From: Saprospiraceae bacterium
GTDB lineage: Bacteria; Bacteroidota; Bacteroidia; Chitinophagales; Saprospiraceae
Direction of reading: 5' to 3'
Assembly (NCBI GenBank): GCA_028279185.1
Contig: JANQSS010000325.1
Span: forward strand, 62,001 to 126,000
Length of the DNA stretch: 64,000 bases
Notes under the pieces: model-generated
Told to the model about the DNA's origin: nothing
The model's input: only the letters and a program-made list of their open reading frames with translations
Databases searched by the model: none
Position numbers and translations under genes: made by a program
In this document: positions 19,077 to 28,584 of the stretch, one piece after another
Position numbering within the stretch: position 1 is the stretch's first letter
How the letters are laid out: every line of letters starts with the position of its first letter

Positions 19077-19766
19077 ATGCATAAATTGATCGGAATATTA
19101 CTATTATTTTTTCACTCTTCCTTCGCTGCAAATGGGCAGTTACATTTATGGTCTTCTATTGGTATTCAGGTCCCGGGTCAACAAGATCTCAAAATAAAAG
19201 AATTTGGAAATGAAAATACCGTCATTAATCAAACTGACTTAATCCAAACGTCGAATACGACGACAGCTATAACATCCGCTGGTCTAACTTATTATCAAAG
19301 GAATAATGGAATACGGATTGAATTCACAACATGGGAGCATTCGTCCATGGCATTCGAGACATTTCAATCTGACCATCCGATATTGACCGAGCAGGATCGT
19401 TCCTCTATTCTAGTGAGTTTTTTGCGTAGGTGGGAGATGTTACAGTTCAATCAAAGCAAAACTCGCATTGAAACGTATGCTGGATTAGGATATGGTTATG
19501 TTCTAACAGAAGTGGAGCGAGGAACTACACGTTCATTGCGCACCGGCTTTCAATTTTTAGCTGGATGTCAGATAACGTTGTCCAAACATATTTATGCTAT
19601 GTTGGAATACAAATATATCTTATCACGCGATGCGGACAATGTCATAGGTAAAAAAGGTCAATATTTAATTGATACTTCCGGCAGTTTTACGCCTTTTCGG
19701 TTTGGGGCACATTTTGATACTCGACATCATGCATTTTTAATTGGAATCAATTTACGTCTGTACTGA
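19077..19766 (+). CDS. Putative outer-membrane beta-barrel protein
   Basis: 229 residues. A signal peptide (MHKLIGILLLFFHSSFAANG) precedes alternating beta-strand-like segments (GIRIEFTTWEHSS, RIETYAGLGYGYVL, HIYAMLEYKYIL) and an aromatic-ended C-terminus (GINLRLY), as expected of small OmpA/porin-like barrels. I do not recognise a specific family. It lies 13 bases after the PAP2 gene and is likely co-transcribed with it. Confidence 0.55.
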   Translation: MHKLIGILLLFFHSSFAANGQLHLWSSIGIQVPGQQDLKIKEFGNENTVINQTDLIQTSNTTTAITSAGLTYYQRNNGIRIEFTTWEHSSMAFETFQSDHPILTEQDRSSILVSFLRRWEMLQFNQSKTRIETYAGLGYGYVLTEVERGTTRSLRTGFQFLAGCQITLSKHIYAMLEYKYILSRDADNVIGKKGQYLIDTSGSFTPFRFGAHFDTRHHAFLIGINLRLY

Positions 19767-19838
19767 ACATTCTTTTATCTGGCCTAATTAATAAATTAAT
19801 ACGAGTTGACAAAAGAACTATTTTCGGATACCAAAACA

Positions 19839-20573
19839 ATGCAAACCACCGAGGTAATAGTCATCCCCGTGTTTAACGAAAGTCCAACGTTTGATATGGC
19901 AGCATATCAGAATTTCTTGATGGACACGAACAACGTTTCAGTTATTTTTGTCAATGACGGTTCTTCGGACGACTCATTAGATAAATTGTCATTTATTCAG
20001 CGGCAATTCCCACATAAAACCGAAGTTCTAGATCTTAAAAAAAACGTTGGAAAGGCCGAGGCTGTCCGATTCGGTATGTTGCACGGTTTAGGTAACTTCA
20101 AGCAAATTCAATCCATCGCCTACCTCGATGCTGATCTTGCTACATCTTTGTTTGAATGTCGGCAAATCATGCAACAAATTAGCCCAGCTGTCATGTTCGC
20201 ATTCGGGTCGCGAATTCTTAATCTCAACTCCGTCATACAGCGAAATTTTTTTCGATTCATGGTCGGACGTATTATTGCGACGCTCATTTCCAAACAACTT
20301 GATTTATCTATTTATGATACACAGTGTGGGTGTAAGGCATTCCATCCCACTCTTGCTAGTACCTTATTTCAGCAACAATTTATTTCACGTTGGTTATTTG
20401 ATGTCGAACTTTTTCATCGATTAATAAAAATCTATGGGCGTCAATCTCTTTCCCTCAAAGGTCGTGAGGTCCCTTTGAAGTATTGGCGAGATGGTCAGCA
20501 TTCATCCGTTCAATACTCTTATTTTTTGCAATTGTGGCTCGATCTGTACAAAATAGCCCGATACTATAAGTGA
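19839..20573 (+). CDS. GT2 family glycosyltransferase, dolichyl-phosphate sugar synthase-like
   Basis: The open frame begins with a TTG at 19806; the ATG at 19839 (MQTTEVIVIPVFNE) is preferred because it sits directly before the first GT2 strand, giving 244 residues. GT-A motifs are visible: VIPVFNE, FVNDGSSDDS, AYLDADLA (DxD-like) and TQCGCKAF, with a final KYWRDGQHSS. It resembles dolichyl/undecaprenyl-phosphate glucosyltransferases that load a sugar onto a lipid carrier. The stop overlaps the GTG start of the next gene, an ArnT-like transferase that could use this lipid-linked sugar. Confidence 0.85.
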   Translation: MQTTEVIVIPVFNESPTFDMAAYQNFLMDTNNVSVIFVNDGSSDDSLDKLSFIQRQFPHKTEVLDLKKNVGKAEAVRFGMLHGLGNFKQIQSIAYLDADLATSLFECRQIMQQISPAVMFAFGSRILNLNSVIQRNFFRFMVGRIIATLISKQLDLSIYDTQCGCKAFHPTLASTLFQQQFISRWLFDVELFHRLIKIYGRQSLSLKGREVPLKYWRDGQHSSVQYSYFLQLWLDLYKIARYYK

Positions 20574-21973
20574 TTAAAATCAAAAATACCAGTTTTCAAT
20601 TTGGGTTGTTCGTTTTAGGCATTCTATTTCTAATTCGTATGGGAAATAATGCAATCCTGCCTTTGATGGACAAAACAGAGTCGAGGTATGCAGAAATAGC
20701 CCGACTAATGATGGAGAAGAAAGATTTTGTCTCCCTCTACATAGCAGAGGACGAACTCTTTTGGGGAAAACCGCCTCTTTCAACGTGGTTATCCGTCTTC
20801 GCCATGAAGGCATTTGGACAGAACGAATTTGCTGTGCGACTTCCGTCGATTGTTCTTGCAGTGGTCATTCTGCTACTTGTAATATCCTTAGCAAGAAACA
20901 TGAATATTCCGGCTATACCATCGGCAATAGTCTTGCTTACAATTCCCGAGTTTTTTATTCACAGCGGAGTCGTATCGACTGACATGTCTCTTTTGCTATG
21001 CGTGACGCTCACTATGGTTTCTTTTTGGAAATCCATTCAAACTGGCACTGCTCCGTTTTGGAATTTACCTATTTTTATTGGAATCGGCCTGGGACTGTTG
21101 GCCAAAGGACCCATCATGATCATTCTAACCCTGGTCCCCATGGTAATTTTTGCAATAGGGTGTAAAGAATACAGGCCGACTATTATTCGTATTCCATGGA
21201 TTTTCGGAATGTTTATAATCTTTCTCATCACCGCACCGTGGTACGTGCTCGCCGAATTAAAAACTCCCGGATTTTTAGAATATTTTTTGGTCGGTGAGCA
21301 TTTCATGAGGTATTTCGAACCCTCATGGCCCGGAGATAAATATGGATTTGCCAAATCAACCCCTATTGGGATAATTTGGGTATACTTCGTATTGTTTACT
21401 CTACCCTATTCCCTTCTAGCTGCTTCCATCGTATTTCGTAAACCAAAGCTGAAACTGGATCCGCATATTTTTTATTTACTCCTTTGGATATGCTGGCCTT
21501 TGGTATTTTTCTCTGCTTCGAGTAGTGTTATACACCCATATATCTTACCCGCATTACCACCACTCGCACTACTGACCTGTCAATTATGGTCTAAGGTACA
21601 GTTTAAGCTTCCGGCTATGGCAATCGCAATGCTTTTACCCGTCGCCGGTTTCGTTCTGATACTCTTACATTTTTCAACCAATATCATCCCTAATTTCTCC
21701 AATACCGATAAATATGTCATACCTCCTGAATCCGAAAAGAAGATTTTCATGTATCAAGATGACACGTATTCTGCCCGGTTCTATTCGAACGGAAATATTT
21801 CCCTACTATTTCAAAATGACCCTCACCTCCAAGCCTCATTAGTAAATCAATCCTTTATAATCATTAGGCACAAAGACCTACAACAATTCCACTCAGTTTT
21901 TCAAGGACGTGTTCATAAAATAAAATGCAATCAAAAAAAATGCCTTTATTTCATTGAAGATTTGTGTGACTAA
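20570..21973 (+). CDS. ArnT/PMT-like GT-C glycosyltransferase
   Basis: 467 residues with about ten transmembrane segments. It starts with GTG, overlapping the previous stop by four bases. The first periplasmic loop has DKTESRYAEIARLMMEKKDF and WGKPPLSTWL, the acidic-residue and KPP motifs of GT39/GT83 (PMT/ArnT) enzymes. These transfer a sugar from a polyprenyl phosphate to lipid A or protein on the periplasmic side. With the upstream GT2 and PAP2 genes it looks like a lipid-linked sugar transfer pathway for the envelope. The acceptor is unknown. Confidence 0.88.
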   Translation: MIKIKNTSFQFGLFVLGILFLIRMGNNAILPLMDKTESRYAEIARLMMEKKDFVSLYIAEDELFWGKPPLSTWLSVFAMKAFGQNEFAVRLPSIVLAVVILLLVISLARNMNIPAIPSAIVLLTIPEFFIHSGVVSTDMSLLLCVTLTMVSFWKSIQTGTAPFWNLPIFIGIGLGLLAKGPIMIILTLVPMVIFAIGCKEYRPTIIRIPWIFGMFIIFLITAPWYVLAELKTPGFLEYFLVGEHFMRYFEPSWPGDKYGFAKSTPIGIIWVYFVLFTLPYSLLAASIVFRKPKLKLDPHIFYLLLWICWPLVFFSASSSVIHPYILPALPPLALLTCQLWSKVQFKLPAMAIAMLLPVAGFVLILLHFSTNIIPNFSNTDKYVIPPESEKKIFMYQDDTYSARFYSNGNISLLFQNDPHLQASLVNQSFIIIRHKDLQQFHSVFQGRVHKIKCNQKKCLYFIEDLCD

Positions 21974-22163
21974 CCATCCAGCTATTACATGCATCTTGAT
22001 TAAATTTAATGTGATTTTCCCAGGCTTACTGGCCAATACTCAGGTACGAGATTAATTCTATACTTGGCCATCAATGATTTTTGATAAAAAGAGAATATGC
22101 AGCTACTCTAAACAATCGAAAAACCCATCTATCCGCGATAACAATCAATTCATTCCCGTATCC

Positions 22164-22195
22164 AGAAGAAGAAGAAGAAGAAGAAGAAGAAGAAG
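22164..22195. repeat. (GAA)n microsatellite
   Basis: About 32 bases of an almost pure AGA/GAA trinucleotide run, roughly ten units, in noncoding DNA. Pure trinucleotide runs of this length are uncommon in bacterial chromosomes and can vary by slippage. Confidence 0.95.
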
Positions 22196-22326
22196 GGAAG
22201 ATAGCTATAGATTTTATTCAGTCTGCATAAGTAATATGCTTTGCCGTGCCAAACATGATTGTAGACGTTGAGCACACAACCTGCACATAAATTACCGGCT
22301 CGCACACATTTATGAATTGACAAAAT

Positions 22327-22360
22327 AAATGGAGGCCATTTAATCGTATGGCCTCCATTT
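22327..22360. terminator. Bidirectional terminator hairpin
   Basis: AAATGGAGGCCAT (22327-22339) and ATGGCCTCCATTT (22348-22360) form a perfect 13-pair stem with an eight-base loop, with A on one side and T on the other. It lies between convergent genes and could stop both. Confidence 0.75.
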
Positions 22361-22378
22361 ACTATGATCTAACGTTCC

Positions 22379-23557
22379 TTACAAACTTGCATAGTCAAAA
22401 TCCACAATTACGTCACCAATTCGATCTTTTAGTTGTTCGGCTGCCAAAACAACTAACGCTTCATCCGTTGGAAATGGCTGCGGAGCACCTAAGGTCAACC
22501 AATTTCCTCTAATTGCTCGTCTATCGCCGAAAATCCTACACGCTTTGTTGTCGAACTGACCGACTGCATCGAACCGCTCGCGGTCTAGCAAAGTCTTCGA
22601 ATTATAATCAAATAATTCAACCGTCATGGATAAAACGGCCTCCTTGAATTGATTTATCTCCACAACCTCTGCCTCGATTTCTTTAGGTACATAAACTATT
22701 ATATTATTACCCGAAGAATCCACCATGGCACGTCCATTTTCGTCTCGTGCAATATGCTCTTCTTGAATTTGCTTCACAAAGTGATGAATAACTTCCTGCT
22801 GCTGTTCGGGCGAAATTTGTAAATCGCGTATCGCAATTCGACTAAATACATCGATCCGAGGAGCTTGTTTCTCATCCATGTAGAATTGCTTCCATTTCGA
22901 CTGCCTTCCTGTTCTATAAAATCGCAGTATTTCATCTTCGAGCACACCAGGGAAAATATAAGGGGATTTGTTTTCCATTTTAATTAAGACATGAGTTGTA
23001 CCTAAGTCAAGTGCACGCTTTAAAAGTGCATGCGTATCTTTATAATTGGCCTTGTACTGTCCAATTTCTCGAAAATTTTCATATGCGTGACGGGCCGCGA
23101 TCTTGTCATCAACTTGAGCTGCTGCCAAATAATTTCTACCTACTTCATATAGGCGACTAGAAATCTCATTCCGTGCTTGGTCAATAATTACTTCAGCGCG
23201 AACGAATTTAAAACCGGCGTGATAACCGTCCATATCAATTAATGGAAGAAGCGGTTCAATTTTTCGCTGCCTACGTTGCATGTCGGATGAAATAGTATAT
23301 ATTTTTTTCCAATCATTCAGCCCGTCGCGCTCTTTTAATCGCGAAATGCGATCCATATCACGTCGTGTTATTTTAGCAAAAGCTTCTTCTGCAGCCTTCA
23401 CGTATTTTTCCTTTTTATTCTTTTTTCCGGCCAGCTTTTTAGTTGCAATATGGATGGCTTGGTCGTACTCTCCTCTATCAACCAATTTCTCAACATTGGC
23501 ACAAGATGATAAAATAAGTGTGGCGGCAGTAGCGATTAAGATGATGGTTTGTTTCAT
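22379..23557 (-). CDS. Lipoprotein of unknown function
   Basis: 392 residues. A lipobox LSSC (Cys19) is followed by a helical, charged region (about 20-170, ANVEKLVDRGEYDQAIHIATKKL resembling one TPR-like helix pair) and a mixed C-terminal domain. A clear Shine-Dalgarno-like GGAGGAG precedes the ATG. No catalytic motif is visible. I do not recognise the family; it is probably anchored to the inner leaflet of the outer membrane. Confidence 0.6.
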   Translation of the reverse strand: MKQTIILIATAATLILSSCANVEKLVDRGEYDQAIHIATKKLAGKKNKKEKYVKAAEEAFAKITRRDMDRISRLKERDGLNDWKKIYTISSDMQRRQRKIEPLLPLIDMDGYHAGFKFVRAEVIIDQARNEISSRLYEVGRNYLAAAQVDDKIAARHAYENFREIGQYKANYKDTHALLKRALDLGTTHVLIKMENKSPYIFPGVLEDEILRFYRTGRQSKWKQFYMDEKQAPRIDVFSRIAIRDLQISPEQQQEVIHHFVKQIQEEHIARDENGRAMVDSSGNNIIVYVPKEIEAEVVEINQFKEAVLSMTVELFDYNSKTLLDRERFDAVGQFDNKACRIFGDRRAIRGNWLTLGAPQPFPTDEALVVLAAEQLKDRIGDVIVDFDYASL

Positions 23558-23926
23558 AACTCCTCCGTTTTTATGGCCTGTTAAAAGTTCTTTATCTAAA
23601 CTACTATATGAAAGGAGTAAAAGTTACTAGGGTATTGTTAAGGCTGCGAAGAGAATTGTTAAGATTTTTTCAATTTTGTATCGCACAGTTAAGAAATCGT
23701 GAAAAAAGAAAATAGAATAACGATTTCCTTTGAAATAATGAAGTTAGAACAAAGCAACCAGCCCTTGTACGTCTTACAACTTCTATGAAAAGCCATGCAT
23801 TCTGAAACAAGCAATCGATGGCTGACTAAATAGAACTAATAAAAAATCCCTGGTTAAATAAAATAATCTGTATATTCACAACATCCTCCTTGACTCCCCA
23901 TGCTATCCTAAACTATACATTATATT
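23558..23926. other. Divergent intergenic region
   Basis: About 370 bases between divergent genes. A possible minus-strand -7 (TAGTTTAG, one mismatch) lies near 23605. I see no operator-like palindrome or RNA. Confidence 0.4.
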
Positions 23927-25216
23927 ATGAATAGAAGAAATTTTATTGCGAAAACAGGAAGTGTATTTGGTGCCACGGCACTTTTACCCACTGCGGCTAT
24001 TTCATTGTCAAAAAATACAAACTTGGGTGAATGGGAGTCCGTCAGAGCTGAATTCTTGCTTACTGATGAGCGTATCCACATGGCCCAGTTTCTTCTCTCT
24101 TCTCATCCAGCAAAAGTTCGAAAAGCCATAAACCACTACAGAAAAAAACTCGATGAAAATCCAAGTGAGTATTGGCATCACGTATGGCAAGAAAAGGAGG
24201 CCGAGGTTGCAGTGGCTGCAGCGGACTACCTTGGGGCCCATGCAGATGAAATAGCTTTAACAGATAGTACTACCATGGGGCTTTCCATGCTATACTGCGG
24301 ACTTAATCTTCGACCTGACGATGAAATTTTGACTACGACACACGACCATTATTCAACCGAAAAATCATTAGAATTTGCGGTAAAGAGAAATGGAGCATCC
24401 ATCAATCGTGTTGATCTATATTCTGAAGCATCCAGTGCGAGCGTTGATGAAATCCTTTCACGACTGAATAAAGCGATTAATCCACAGACCCGAATAGTAG
24501 CAGTTACCCTGGTACATTCCAGTACAGGCGTAAAATTGCCAATTAAGAAAATGTCCGAGGTCATCCGACAAGTAAATGCGAACAGAAAAGAAGCAAAGCG
24601 AATTTATTTTTGTGTGGACGCTGTACATGGTTTCGGCGTTGAAAATATTGACATTACTGATTTGGGTTGTGACTTTTTAGTAGCTGGTACGCATAAGTGG
24701 CTTTTTGGACCGAGAGGTACTGGGATAATGTGGGCCAAACGAGATGCCTGGCATATGATCGACCCGATCATACCACCTTTCAGCGAGGCCTATGCCATGT
24801 GGATGGGTGTAATTCCAGAGCAGGAGTTGAGTTTCAAGGATAGAATCACACCTGGAGGGTTTCATTCCTTCGAATACCGCTGGGCCTTAAAAGAGGCATT
24901 TGAATTTCACTTAGAACTCGGAAAAGAAAAAATTCAAAACCGTACGTACGAGTTAAATAAACGACTGAAAGAAGCAATGCAGCATATGAGTCATGTCAAA
25001 CTCCATACGCCTATGACAACCGAATTATCTGCCGGTATAAATTCATTTGAGGTCAATGGTCTGAGTCCACTAGAAGTTGTTCATCGCCTAGAGCAAAAAA
25101 ATATTATTGGCAGCACGACTCCATATAAAATTATTTATGCACGATTAACGCCATGTATATTAAATACGGAGCAAGAGGTCGACAAGTGCATAAGTGCCCT
25201 AGAAAGTTTGCATTAA
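23927..25216 (+). CDS. Tat-exported class V aminotransferase (isopenicillin N epimerase-like)
   Basis: 429 residues. A twin-arginine signal (NRRNFIAKTG, then a hydrophobic stretch to about residue 27) starts the protein. The rest is a fold-type I PLP enzyme: the Lys257 in AGTHKWLFGPRGTG is the expected Schiff-base lysine, and VDAVHGFG supplies the Asp that contacts the pyridine ring. It resembles isopenicillin N epimerase/cysteine desulfurase-like family members. Export through Tat, which carries folded proteins with cofactor, fits a periplasmic PLP enzyme. The substrate is unknown. Confidence 0.88.
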   Translation: MNRRNFIAKTGSVFGATALLPTAAISLSKNTNLGEWESVRAEFLLTDERIHMAQFLLSSHPAKVRKAINHYRKKLDENPSEYWHHVWQEKEAEVAVAAADYLGAHADEIALTDSTTMGLSMLYCGLNLRPDDEILTTTHDHYSTEKSLEFAVKRNGASINRVDLYSEASSASVDEILSRLNKAINPQTRIVAVTLVHSSTGVKLPIKKMSEVIRQVNANRKEAKRIYFCVDAVHGFGVENIDITDLGCDFLVAGTHKWLFGPRGTGIMWAKRDAWHMIDPIIPPFSEAYAMWMGVIPEQELSFKDRITPGGFHSFEYRWALKEAFEFHLELGKEKIQNRTYELNKRLKEAMQHMSHVKLHTPMTTELSAGINSFEVNGLSPLEVVHRLEQKNIIGSTTPYKIIYARLTPCILNTEQEVDKCISALESLH

Positions 25217-25558
25217 TTTTAATATTTCATCAGTATCACAAAACACAGTTGTGATCTCAGAAAAAAATTGAAGTATTAACAGAATTCAATAGTACATTGG
25301 AAAACTATTGTGTTCAGCCAAGTTTCTACGACATTTCCCTATCCCCGATAAGCTCTATGAAAAATCAACACAACTATGAGACGAATGTCTTTTACTTTTA
25401 CTAAATAGGTGCCGCTACGGACTGTACATTAAGAATTGAAAAATAGTACGGCAATTATAATTTTGAAATTACCGCAAAAGGTAAGTTTAGCCCAAAGTTT
25501 GCATGATGAATACATGGTCATGCTACAATAGGATACCATACTATGCCGTTCTTCCACC
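25217..25558. other. Intergenic stretch with a small palindrome
   Basis: About 340 bases without a gene. The palindrome ATCACAA-N7-TTGTGAT at 25235-25255 has no T-run. It could be a weak terminator or an operator. Nothing else is seen. Confidence 0.4.
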
Positions 25559-26167
25559 ATGCAACGATTATCTTGGCTCAAATGGCTTTGTATTTCGATT
25601 GGGATTCTATATAGTCAAACTAATGTAGCTCAGTCTTATGATGTAGCGGCAGGCATTCGTCTTGGGTCCGAAATCGGACTGACTGTTAAATCGCGTATTC
25701 CTCCAATTGACAAAAATTTTACCGCAGAATACATCATTCAAAGCGACTTTGATGGTCGGGAAGTGCTCATGTCTCTGTTGGCCGCGCAGCATTTACCTCT
25801 GATCACTAGGAGGCTAAATTTTTATTCTGGTTTGGGCTTACATAAAGGATTTCTGAATACAGTTCAAAGACAGGAGGCCAGCTACGACGCACCGTTCGGT
25901 GTTAGTTTTATTGGGGGTGCCGAAGTTAATTTCAAGAGGCTAAGCATTGCTATAGATTACAAACCTGCCCTAAATATTAAAGGAGGTGAAAGGGTTTTTA
26001 ATTCATCTTCTGCCATAACTTTTCGTTACATCGCATTTCAACGCCATAGCATTTTTACCTCGCCCCGTGAAAAACGAAAACGGCAACGACAGAAAAAGAG
26101 AAGGTTAAAAGCAAGAAATCAAAAAAATAAAACCGACAAAGGTTGGCAAATATGGAAGAAACACTGA
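25559..26167 (+). CDS. Putative outer-membrane protein with basic C-terminal tail
   Basis: 202 residues. A signal-like N-terminus (WLCISIGILYSQTNVAQS) and beta-strand pattern suggest a small barrel. The C-terminal 35 residues are extremely basic (many Arg, Lys and Gln), which is unusual for an outer-membrane protein tail and could bind nucleic acid or lipopolysaccharide. No family was recognised. Confidence 0.5.
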   Translation: MQRLSWLKWLCISIGILYSQTNVAQSYDVAAGIRLGSEIGLTVKSRIPPIDKNFTAEYIIQSDFDGREVLMSLLAAQHLPLITRRLNFYSGLGLHKGFLNTVQRQEASYDAPFGVSFIGGAEVNFKRLSIAIDYKPALNIKGGERVFNSSSAITFRYIAFQRHSIFTSPREKRKRQRQKKRRLKARNQKNKTDKGWQIWKKH

Positions 26168-26212
26168 AATTAAAAAGCGCTTATATTCACCAACACAATA
26201 CGCATCCATGTA

Positions 26213-28501
26213 CTAATGATGTGTATGTTTCGTCTTTTTGAAAGGCACGTGTGGCCGATTTAAAGGTTCGAGACGTTGATCCGATTCGTATATTTTAATA
26301 TGGACGTTGACAGGAACCTTAATATATTTTGTTTTGCTTCTGGATTTGTTAGGCCAGTATACCGTTAGTTGTTCAATTCGCTGAGCCTGCCCTACCCCAA
26401 TTTCCGCGAGTAGGCTATTGCCTCCGAAACTTGCTCCGCTGCCAACAGTATGATACACCGTGCGTGTCTGATCACCGTCAATTATTTCCAATTGTATCCG
26501 AGCTCCTATAGCAGATCGATTACTCGTGCTACCTTCCAAAGAAATGTGAATAAAATTATTCTTATTTCCAATAGGATTTTCAAATAAAACATTTTGAAAG
26601 ACATCTCCTTCATATGCACCCCCCATTACAGCATATATATCCTGATCTCCGTCCATGTCTAAGTCACCAAATCCAACTGCATGACCTTTTTGAACATGGC
26701 CAAATCCACCTGCGTAGCTAACGTCTTCGAATCGCTTGCCACGGTTGTTTTTATACATGCGATTGGGTACAATAGAATATAAACTAGGCTCACCGGTCGC
26801 CAAGTAGAAGTCAAGGAACCCATCATTGTCTAAATCGCCAAAATTGCATCCCATGGTTGTACTGGCCTCTGTTAGTCCCAGCTGAGTCGAAACTTCAGTG
26901 AATGAACCATTGCCGTTATTTCGGTAAAGATGGGGTCGGGAAACATGCGGTTTGCCGTTCAGACTTTCCATAAATAGTTGCGGTGCTGTCGTCTTACCGT
27001 AAGAATAACCAGAGACAAAAATGTCCTCAAATCCATCATTGTTAAAGTCGAAGATCCAAGTGGGAAAGCTAAACTGTGGTTCGTCTACCCCAACTCCTGG
27101 CACATATTGAAATTTAATTGGCCCTCCCTTTGATTGATTGATAAACAATCTGTTTTCAGCACCAAGAGTCGAAATGTATAGCTCCGGATATCCGTCATTA
27201 TTTAAATCTCCACTTGTCACCCCTTTAAAGAATCCGTTGAATGTCAGTCCGGTGGATTCGGTAATGTTTTCAAAGGTCCCATCTCCATTGCTTTTATAAA
27301 ATTCGCAGGGAACCACTGCGCCATTTCCTGACTCATTAGCGATAAAGAGATCAAGCCAGCCATCGAGATCAAAATCCGTCCATACTGCCGTTTGAGTTGG
27401 ATACTGAGAGTAAATGCCAGATTGTTTTGTAACGTCGGTAAATGTCCCGTCTCCGTTATTTTTTATCAAAGAATTCGGAATTTTACCTTCACCAAAAAAC
27501 CATGCTCCGCGGAGAATTAAAAAATCCAAATACCCATCATTGTTAAAATCCGCATGGCGCAAATTCAGACCACCTGTGACACCGTATAATCCTGATGACG
27601 CCGTCTTATCCGTAAAACCTCCGTGCCCATCTTGTTCAAAATATCGAACCTGATGATTAAATCCCCATGATGATGCTATAATATCCAGGTAGCCATCATT
27701 ATTAAAATCGTCTATGCATACTCCTCCTGACAATTGCGCTACATCCACGCCCAGCGACATAGCCACGTCCTTAAACCGAGGAAAAGACTGAGTTGCATTA
27801 AAATATTCTGGTGGAATGAGAAACTTATCGGGCACTTTATCCGGATACTGACCTAACGTCATATGTGCTATATTTAATAAATACTGACTCTCTTCATCTC
27901 CAGGATTTTTAGTCAAAACTTTATTTAGCATTTCAATAGCGTTAGATGATCCCTCCGAAAGTTGATGCTGGCCTTCTTTTATAATCGGTATAATACAAGA
28001 TGCGGCGGAATGATTTTGTAAACAATTTTCCTGTTCTCCTTTTCGCATATAGGCGATTGCCAAATTTTTACGAAGAAATAAAAGGCTTTTTTCTTTGTTC
28101 GCCACCTGTTGTGTTGTTATTTCTTTTTCGACATTTTGAAATAATTTGATTGCCGACTCAGTATTTCCTGTTCGCAACAATTCCATCGCATACTGAATTT
28201 GTGTATTTAGCTTTTCTAAACCTGATTTACCTTGTAATTTTTGAAGAAGTTTATCAGCTCGCTTCTGGTTTAGATAATACGTGATGTTTTCTGGATCAAT
28301 TTTATTTACGGCCTCTTTAACTAAATCGATCATCTCTAATGTGCCTGCATCAGGTTGTCTAATTTTTTCATTTTGGACCTTGTGCTTATCAGCATGAGCT
28401 GATGCAGGAACCGCGTGACCAGATGCGGATTTTTCGTTGGCGCATGAAGACGTTATCATTACGGACACCAAGACTGCTAATATTATTGAGACTGACTTCA
28501 T
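26213..28501 (-). CDS. CRTAC1-like lipoprotein with FG-GAP repeats and ASPIC/UnbV domain
   Basis: The ATG at 28501 is preferred over 28528 because it starts a clean lipoprotein signal (MKSVSIILAVL... TSSC). The 762-residue product has a helical TPR-like N-terminal part (about 40-230), then FG-GAP/VCBS repeats with DxDxDG-type calcium loops (DFNNDGYLD, DLDGWLD, DLDMDGDQD) to about 610, and an ASPIC/UnbV domain (about 640-725). It is predicted to be a surface-exposed adhesion-like or scaffold protein. The C-terminus ends in a short His-rich tail. Its function in this family is not known. Confidence 0.85.
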   Translation of the reverse strand: MKSVSIILAVLVSVMITSSCANEKSASGHAVPASAHADKHKVQNEKIRQPDAGTLEMIDLVKEAVNKIDPENITYYLNQKRADKLLQKLQGKSGLEKLNTQIQYAMELLRTGNTESAIKLFQNVEKEITTQQVANKEKSLLFLRKNLAIAYMRKGEQENCLQNHSAASCIIPIIKEGQHQLSEGSSNAIEMLNKVLTKNPGDEESQYLLNIAHMTLGQYPDKVPDKFLIPPEYFNATQSFPRFKDVAMSLGVDVAQLSGGVCIDDFNNDGYLDIIASSWGFNHQVRYFEQDGHGGFTDKTASSGLYGVTGGLNLRHADFNNDGYLDFLILRGAWFFGEGKIPNSLIKNNGDGTFTDVTKQSGIYSQYPTQTAVWTDFDLDGWLDLFIANESGNGAVVPCEFYKSNGDGTFENITESTGLTFNGFFKGVTSGDLNNDGYPELYISTLGAENRLFINQSKGGPIKFQYVPGVGVDEPQFSFPTWIFDFNNDGFEDIFVSGYSYGKTTAPQLFMESLNGKPHVSRPHLYRNNGNGSFTEVSTQLGLTEASTTMGCNFGDLDNDGFLDFYLATGEPSLYSIVPNRMYKNNRGKRFEDVSYAGGFGHVQKGHAVGFGDLDMDGDQDIYAVMGGAYEGDVFQNVLFENPIGNKNNFIHISLEGSTSNRSAIGARIQLEIIDGDQTRTVYHTVGSGASFGGNSLLAEIGVGQAQRIEQLTVYWPNKSRSKTKYIKVPVNVHIKIYESDQRLEPLNRPHVPFKKTKHTHH

Positions 28502-28584
28502 TACCTGATTTAAAAATGAACCGGTCAAATATAGTCGTATTCCAAGAAGGGGTTAAATATTCAAAGCTAAACTTTGATTCATAT

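Larger units (their letters stand above)
21974..22378. other. Convergent intergenic region
   Basis: The space between a plus-strand glycosyltransferase and a minus-strand lipoprotein. It holds a GAA microsatellite and a strong bidirectional terminator hairpin, annotated separately. The ORF across the microsatellite (poly-Arg) is not believable. Confidence 0.6.

Noticed and set aside
22074-22271. Poly-Arg ORF over the GAA repeat
   Set aside because: Its coding content comes from the microsatellite alone, with no promoter or ribosome-binding signal.
25235-25255. ATCACAA/TTGTGAT palindrome as a CRP operator
   Set aside because: The spacing differs from a classical CRP site and there is no linked promoter; kept only as an unexplained palindrome.
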